Shown here: piece by piece, positions 18,301-21,949 of the stretch
Layout of the letters: every line of letters starts with the position of its first letter
How positions within the stretch are numbered: the first letter of the stretch is position 1
Assembly: GCA_036897485.1 (NCBI GenBank)
Contig: JAYMTF010001672.1
Location: 1 to 21,949 of the forward strand
Source of the DNA: Pelargonium nanum
Taxonomy: Eukaryota > Streptophyta > Magnoliopsida > Geraniales > Geraniaceae
DNA: 21,949 nt
Direction: 5' to 3'
Made by a program: the position numbers and the translations under genes
The notes under the pieces: generated by a model
What the model was told of the DNA's origin: nothing
Seen by the model: the letters and a program-made list of their open reading frames with translations, nothing else
Database searches by the model: none

Positions 18301-20659
18301 TCAAAAATAGCAAAAGAATCAGTAGCAGCTTGAGCAATAGCCGAAAACACTACTTGTGAGAGTGCAGCAGTGTACGCTCCACCATAAGAGGTGCTTGATG
18401 GACGCAGGCTTTGCATACTACACTGATATCTTTGGAAGTGTGCATTAAGCAGCAAATTATGAGCACGAGGACCATCTCCAAGCTTCTTAAGAGCTGATAT
18501 AGCAGCACGAAGCTCACCACCACGTGTAGATGGTTGACAAGCGGCTTCTGCAAGCTGATCAGCTAACTTTTGCCGACGTTCAATAATAGCACTCTGTAAA
18601 GACATAATAACAGATGCGTTCAATACTTTCGTTTCTTTTGATTCAGAAACTACTCGCTCTCCTTCATCAAGGGCTGCCAGAGCTTCGTCCACTCTCTTCT
18701 CAGCCAACAAAACATCTAGGAGATCAGGAAATTCTACTACCCATTCCTCCAATTCTAAGGGTTCTCTATCTTCAGAATTTAGTGTACCATTTACAGCCGC
18801 ATCTTCGGAAACATTGAAAGAGGAAGAATCAACATTAACTCCTTTGGCCAAATCATGTATCAAACCTGCCTGAGTAGAGAGCAGGTTTCTCATGGATGAA
18901 AGCTCTCCCTCTAAATCTGAAATTTCTTTGGATGTTCTGTAATCAAGAGGCACAGATGGCTTAGAATCCAAAATGATAGTGTTGAAACTTGAAACCAATG
19001 ATCAGTGTTTAAATAAATGACAGTATCCTTTCAGAAAAGAGAATAAGAAAAATGTTTAAACATACAATTGATGGTGTTTCAATAATATACGATACGATAT
19101 ATTAAAAGTAAGAGGTTTCATGGCCTCTTCCACCATAATCACTATCCTATCATCTTATAACTATGGATTAAAGTTAGAACAATAAGAAACAAACCAATAT
19201 TTTAATAGTGTTACTATCATAAGCAGCTCAAAATAGACTGGCTCTGGCATATACAAAGTATTTTTATGTATTACAGCTACGGCCATACAACCAGTACACA
19301 ACTCACCGAATGAAAGCGGCATAATTAGCATATACACTTTTACGCATTTCCTCGGCAGAAGCTCTCTTCAAATCCAACAGATATGAGCATAACTGCCTTA
19401 TATCCTATAAACAGCCACAGATATTTACATTAGAAATGGTTAAAGGCTTACGAGCTAAAGAAAATTGTTGCTTCTACAGTCTACACTCAATGCATCAGGA
19501 CAAACAGAAGAGCACCACATGATGGAGAAGACCTGACATGCTCAGTGGTACTATCAGTTATTTGCAATCACCTAAATTACTCCTGATAGCATTACCTCCA
19601 CCTTCAATGATACTCAAAGAAAAGTTCATTTCATGGCATGTAAGCATGTTGATTCAACAAACACTACTAGATCATATCAAGCTAAACACAATAAAATCAT
19701 TTGAAAAGTGAAAACATCACTTGAAACCTAATATAAATAGACTTGTGTAAGAAAAATGCATTATATTATACAGCTCGAGTAAGCAAAGGCATTATATTAT
19801 ATATGAAATTTGAGCTCATTATTCAGAAAAACTAAAAACAAACAGCTAAAACCTCAAATTTTTCATGTTTATTCGAGCAACTGAATCAACAGAGCAAAAG
19901 AAATGGTGACTTTAGTTCATTTTAAGGCATGTTGATTCTATCAACACTACTAGAACATATCAAGCAAAACGCAATATAATAAAAGTCATTTCCCAAAATG
20001 CACACAAGTAAAATCCTCAAAATCATTAGATTATATAAGAAATCATCATTTCAAACATAATATAGACTCATGTAAGCAAAATGCATTATATTATACATGA
20101 AATTTGAGTTCATTATTCAGGAAAACAAAAGCAAAACAGATAAAACCTCCAAATCCTCATGTTTTTCGAGCAACCAACCCAACAGAGCAAAAGAAATGGC
20201 GAATTTGAGTTCATTTTAAGGCATATCCAATCTACAAGCACTACTAGATAATATCGAGCTAAACATAAATGAAATAAAGTCGTTGCACAAAATATACACA
20301 AGCAAAATCCTTAAAATCATTAGATTATCAGAGAAAACATAATTTCAAACACAATACAAATTGACTCGTGTAAGCAAAATGCATTATATAATTTATATTG
20401 TACATGAAATTTGAGTACACTATTCAGGAAAACGAAAACAAACAGCTAAAACCTCCAATTCCTCATGTTTCTCGAGCAACCAAACCAACAGTGCAAAAGA
20501 AAAGGCGAATCCTACCTTCTCGCTGAGTGCGCATTTGGACTTGATATAGGTATCAGCGTCGAATTTATCAGACTTGAACACATTCAAACCTTCCTCGAGC
20601 TGGACGCCATTCTCCTTCACCGGCGCGCCTCTCGACCGAGACGACTTGACAGCGGCCAT
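15334..20659 (-). CDS. EXO84B: Exocyst complex subunit EXO84 (EXO84B-like)
   Basis: Seven exons on the minus strand: 20659-20516, 19404-19307, 18936-17880, 17594-17079, 16538-16350, 16261-16125, 15496-15334. All junctions are GT-AG and keep frame, giving 767 aa. Start: ATG 20659 (MAAVKSSRSRG). Residues about 20-120 hold the Vps51/EXO84-type N-terminal helix region (EEGLNVFKSDKFDAD, TSKEISDLEGELSS). Residues about 200-420 match the EXO84 C-terminal cullin-repeat-like fold (GGELRAAISALKKLGDGPRAH, LLEARGLALCPVLLKLF). Then come FFEDVGPLLSMQLGG, EQREWKRRL, FWDDIEEGPRALGPLG and LPEDDWFND. The tail is Ser-rich (SPTASVSAQSVSS) and ends SHGSL. The exocyst is an eight-subunit complex that tethers secretory vesicles to the plasma membrane. 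Length is close to the roughly 750 aa typical of plant EXO84B. No key break was seen. Introns 1 and 6 carry repeats. Confidence 0.94.
15660..16046. mobile_element. Decayed element in EXO84 intron 6, related to the 14709-15005 element
   Basis: The segment contains repeated GGTTCGGR, CGGGTCAGGT, CCTGGCCCG and GGATTTCGGGT motifs. Its right end carries CCAAATTGCCAA (16035-16046), the exact complement of TTGGCAATTTGG at 14712-14723 in the neighbouring element. The left end near 15662 (GAGCTGGACATTTGAG) is a weakened inverse of the right end. This fits a second, older copy of the same MITE-like family inserted in the intron. Boundaries are approximate. Confidence 0.4.
17595..17879 (-). other. EXO84 intron 3
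   Basis: Bounded by CAG|GTAACA and a GTAG|GAT acceptor on the minus strand. It contains a CA/AC-rich simple stretch near 17800-17830. It is in frame with the upstream exon for about 55 codons before the first stop, so intron retention would lengthen the protein before truncating it. Homology of the flanking exons supports removal. Confidence 0.7.
19618..20510 (-). repeat. Tandem array of ~300 bp units filling EXO84 intron 1
   Basis: The anchor GAAATTTGAG recurs at 19805, 20099 and 20405 (periods 294 and 306). Between anchors the same blocks recur in order: ATTCAGGAAAAC, AACAGCTAAAACCTCC, TCCTCATGTTTNTCGAGCAACC, AACAGAGCAAAAGAAATGGCGAA, GGCATGTTGATTCTA, ACACTACTAGA, AAAATCATTAGATTAT and GTAAGCAAAATGCATTATATTAT. 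A leftward partial copy starts near 19618, and a 35-40 bp local duplication lies at 19745-19800. Copies differ at a moderate share of positions, so the array is not recent. No coding capacity is evident. The last copy ends about 6 nt inside the intron at the exon 1 donor. Confidence 0.85.
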
Positions 20660-21035
20660 AGCTCTATGCTAAGCTGTGCCTCGGATCCTCAGTTGAAGCA
20701 GAAAACGAGATCAGATCAGTGATCAGCTTCCAAATTAGGGTTTGAGAAGCAGCCGAGACGTATAAATCGACTGGATCTAAGAAGAGAAAACAGGAATTTG
20801 AAGTTTCAGAGCAAATTGAAGCATGAAAATTGAAAAATAATTGGAGAAACAGACGAAGAAGATGGAGAGAGAGAGAGAGAGCCAGCGCAGCCAAGCAAAG
20901 CCAGCGCGACACGGTCTCTTACTTTTCTCTGTCGTTGGCGTTGCTGTAGATTTTTTCTTCTCTCTTTCTGTAGATTTGTGTGTTTGACTATGGTGGACAC
21001 CGATTTTGACAGTAGATATTGAAGGAAAGCAAAAA
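20660..21035 (-). promoter_or_regulatory. EXO84 5' leader with GA microsatellite and short uORF
   Basis: On the minus strand this is CT-rich, with (GA)8 on the plus strand at 20865-20880. A duplicated GCCAGCGC lies at 20881-20888 and 20900-20907. An upstream ATG at 20824-20822 opens a 15-codon frame ending at TAG 20779-20777, well before the main start. Its extent is inferred from the TATA box at 21063. A leader intron cannot be excluded. Confidence 0.45.
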
Positions 21036-21062
21036 TGATTCTTTTTACAGTCATTACTCCTC

Positions 21063-21070
21063 TATTTATA
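21063..21070 (-). promoter_or_regulatory. TATA box of EXO84
   Basis: TATAAATA on the minus strand is followed by G-poor sequence and predicts a start near 21035, giving a leader of about 375 nt. It is the best core-promoter match upstream of the gene. Confidence 0.4.
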
Positions 21071-21099
21071 GTTTTGAGAAAAAAGACTCTCAGTCAGTT

Positions 21100-21888
21100 A
21101 ATAAATGATGGCCAATTAAATTATGTCACGTCTGCTATTTACACCCATACCCGTTCCGATGAATTTGCGCTCCGCCCAGATCCGTTTTCTTTATCTCTTG
21201 ACTGAGATGCCTGATACTCTATAGTTTTTAACTTCTATTACATTTATTAGTAAATTTCATCATTTAAAAGTATCAACAATTCATTTTGTTTAGAATAAAT
21301 ATTTAATTTAATTTTCATTCTAACAATTCATAATGTTTCAATTTGATTTCTAATTTTGTTACTTTGTCTTGGATTAGTTAAATTTGTAACGATGTCATCA
21401 AATGGAGATGACGTGTCATTTTTTTCTAGCGTGCGTACAACGCGTGACATTTAAATTATTTAGATTTACGATTGAGACCATTTTATAATAAAAACGTGAG
21501 ACCAATAGGTGTGGCAAACACTTTCTTTAATTATATAACTTTGTTTAAAATTTTGTTAATTTAAAAATTATATTGCCAGTCATCAAAGATTTTTTTAGAA
21601 AAGTTGTCAAACAATTTCCTAGTACGAAATAAAAAAATTAAGCGAATTTGGGGTTGCGCCCGTTCAAATCAATTTCCTCTGCGTTTAAGGAAACTATTGC
21701 TCACTTAAAATATCCCACAAGACCACAGAATTCACCAAGACATGTTGCGTACTTTGGATTCTTTCTGAGGTCTCAAGTTTCAGCCTCCTTGTCGACGGTA
21801 TGAGATGAGATTCTTGGGGTGGGGTTTAAGGTGACGCTCATTGGAGTGTGAGAAACATTGTTACTTCGAGTATGATTTCCCGTTGCTG

Positions 21889-21889
<1 letters not shown>
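21100..21889. other. AT-rich intergenic DNA upstream of EXO84
   Basis: No gene supported. A GATGACGTGTCAT-type string (21407-21420) and a nearby CGCGTGACATTTAAAT (21440-21455) form a loose inverted relation of the kind seen in decayed plant transposon ends. A GTTCAAATC string at 21661-21672 resembles a tRNA B-box core, but no A-box or cloverleaf accompanies it. Confidence 0.4.

Positions 21890-21891
<2 letters not shown>

Positions 21892-21930
<39 letters not shown>
21892..21930. repeat. (AT)n microsatellite
   Basis: An uninterrupted AT dinucleotide run of about 39 bases. Such loci vary in length between individuals. No function is implied. Confidence 0.95.
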
Positions 21931-21931
<1 letters not shown>

Positions 21932-21949
21932 CATGAGACTTGAAGTTAA

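Noticed and set aside
18937..18998. Extended N terminus for the large EXO84 exon (MVSSFNTIILDSKP start)
   Set aside because: This is intron 2 sequence open by chance. The acceptor CAG at 18937 joins exon 2 in frame and recreates the conserved AAFIRTSKEISDLEGEL region.
20113..20301. 62-codon minus frame in EXO84 intron 1
   Set aside because: It is one copy of the tandem repeat, whose sibling at 20420-20515 is the intronic run-on of exon 1. It is not a gene.

Overview
The window is nuclear DNA from a flowering plant, most likely a eudicot. The evidence is AT-rich intergenic DNA, GT-AG introns, plant-only gene families (an LBD factor and a PEPR-type receptor kinase), CT/GA-rich leaders and many degraded small transposon pieces. 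The style of the proteins would fit a cucurbit or another rosid, but I cannot prove the genus from sequence alone.

Layout. (1) Bases 1-63 hold the start of an unrecognised minus-strand gene that runs off the left edge. Its leader and proximal promoter (about 64-440) contain a short upstream ORF and a cluster of CGCG boxes. (2) 441-4930 is AT-rich intergenic DNA without a convincing gene. It carries a degenerate repeat array of about 95 bp units with a strong hairpin (3096-3500) and a Stowaway-like end (about 3543-3610). (3) 4931-7830 is gene-like on the plus strand. There are three evenly spaced site II motifs and a TATA box, a GC-rich exon-like block (5500-5740) and a repetitive intron-like stretch. 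These are followed by a complete two-exon LOB-domain gene (6637-7422) and two exon-like segments behind it (7641-7710 and 7815-7825). (4) 7830-10100 is intergenic and holds decayed mobile-element sequence plus the distal promoter of the next gene. (5) 10622-14469 is a complete two-exon LRR receptor kinase of the PEP-receptor type (1,100 aa by my splicing). (6) 14470-15333 separates two convergent genes and contains an MITE-like element. (7) 15334-20659 on the minus strand is a complete seven-exon exocyst subunit gene, EXO84B-like (767 aa by my splicing). A tandem array of about 300 bp units fills the first intron and a second element of the MITE family sits in intron 6. (8) 20660-21949 is the EXO84 leader and promoter, then AT-rich DNA ending in an AT microsatellite.

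The three recognised genes do not form a pathway unit, as is usual for plant chromosomes. PEPR receptors sense endogenous Pep danger peptides at the plasma membrane, exocyst subunits tether secretory vesicles there, and the LBD protein is a nuclear transcription factor. No operon-like system, CRISPR array, tRNA or rRNA was seen. The most intriguing points are the candidate split transcript around the LBD gene, the phased site II motifs, the hairpin repeat array, and the tandem array that abuts the EXO84 first-exon splice donor.
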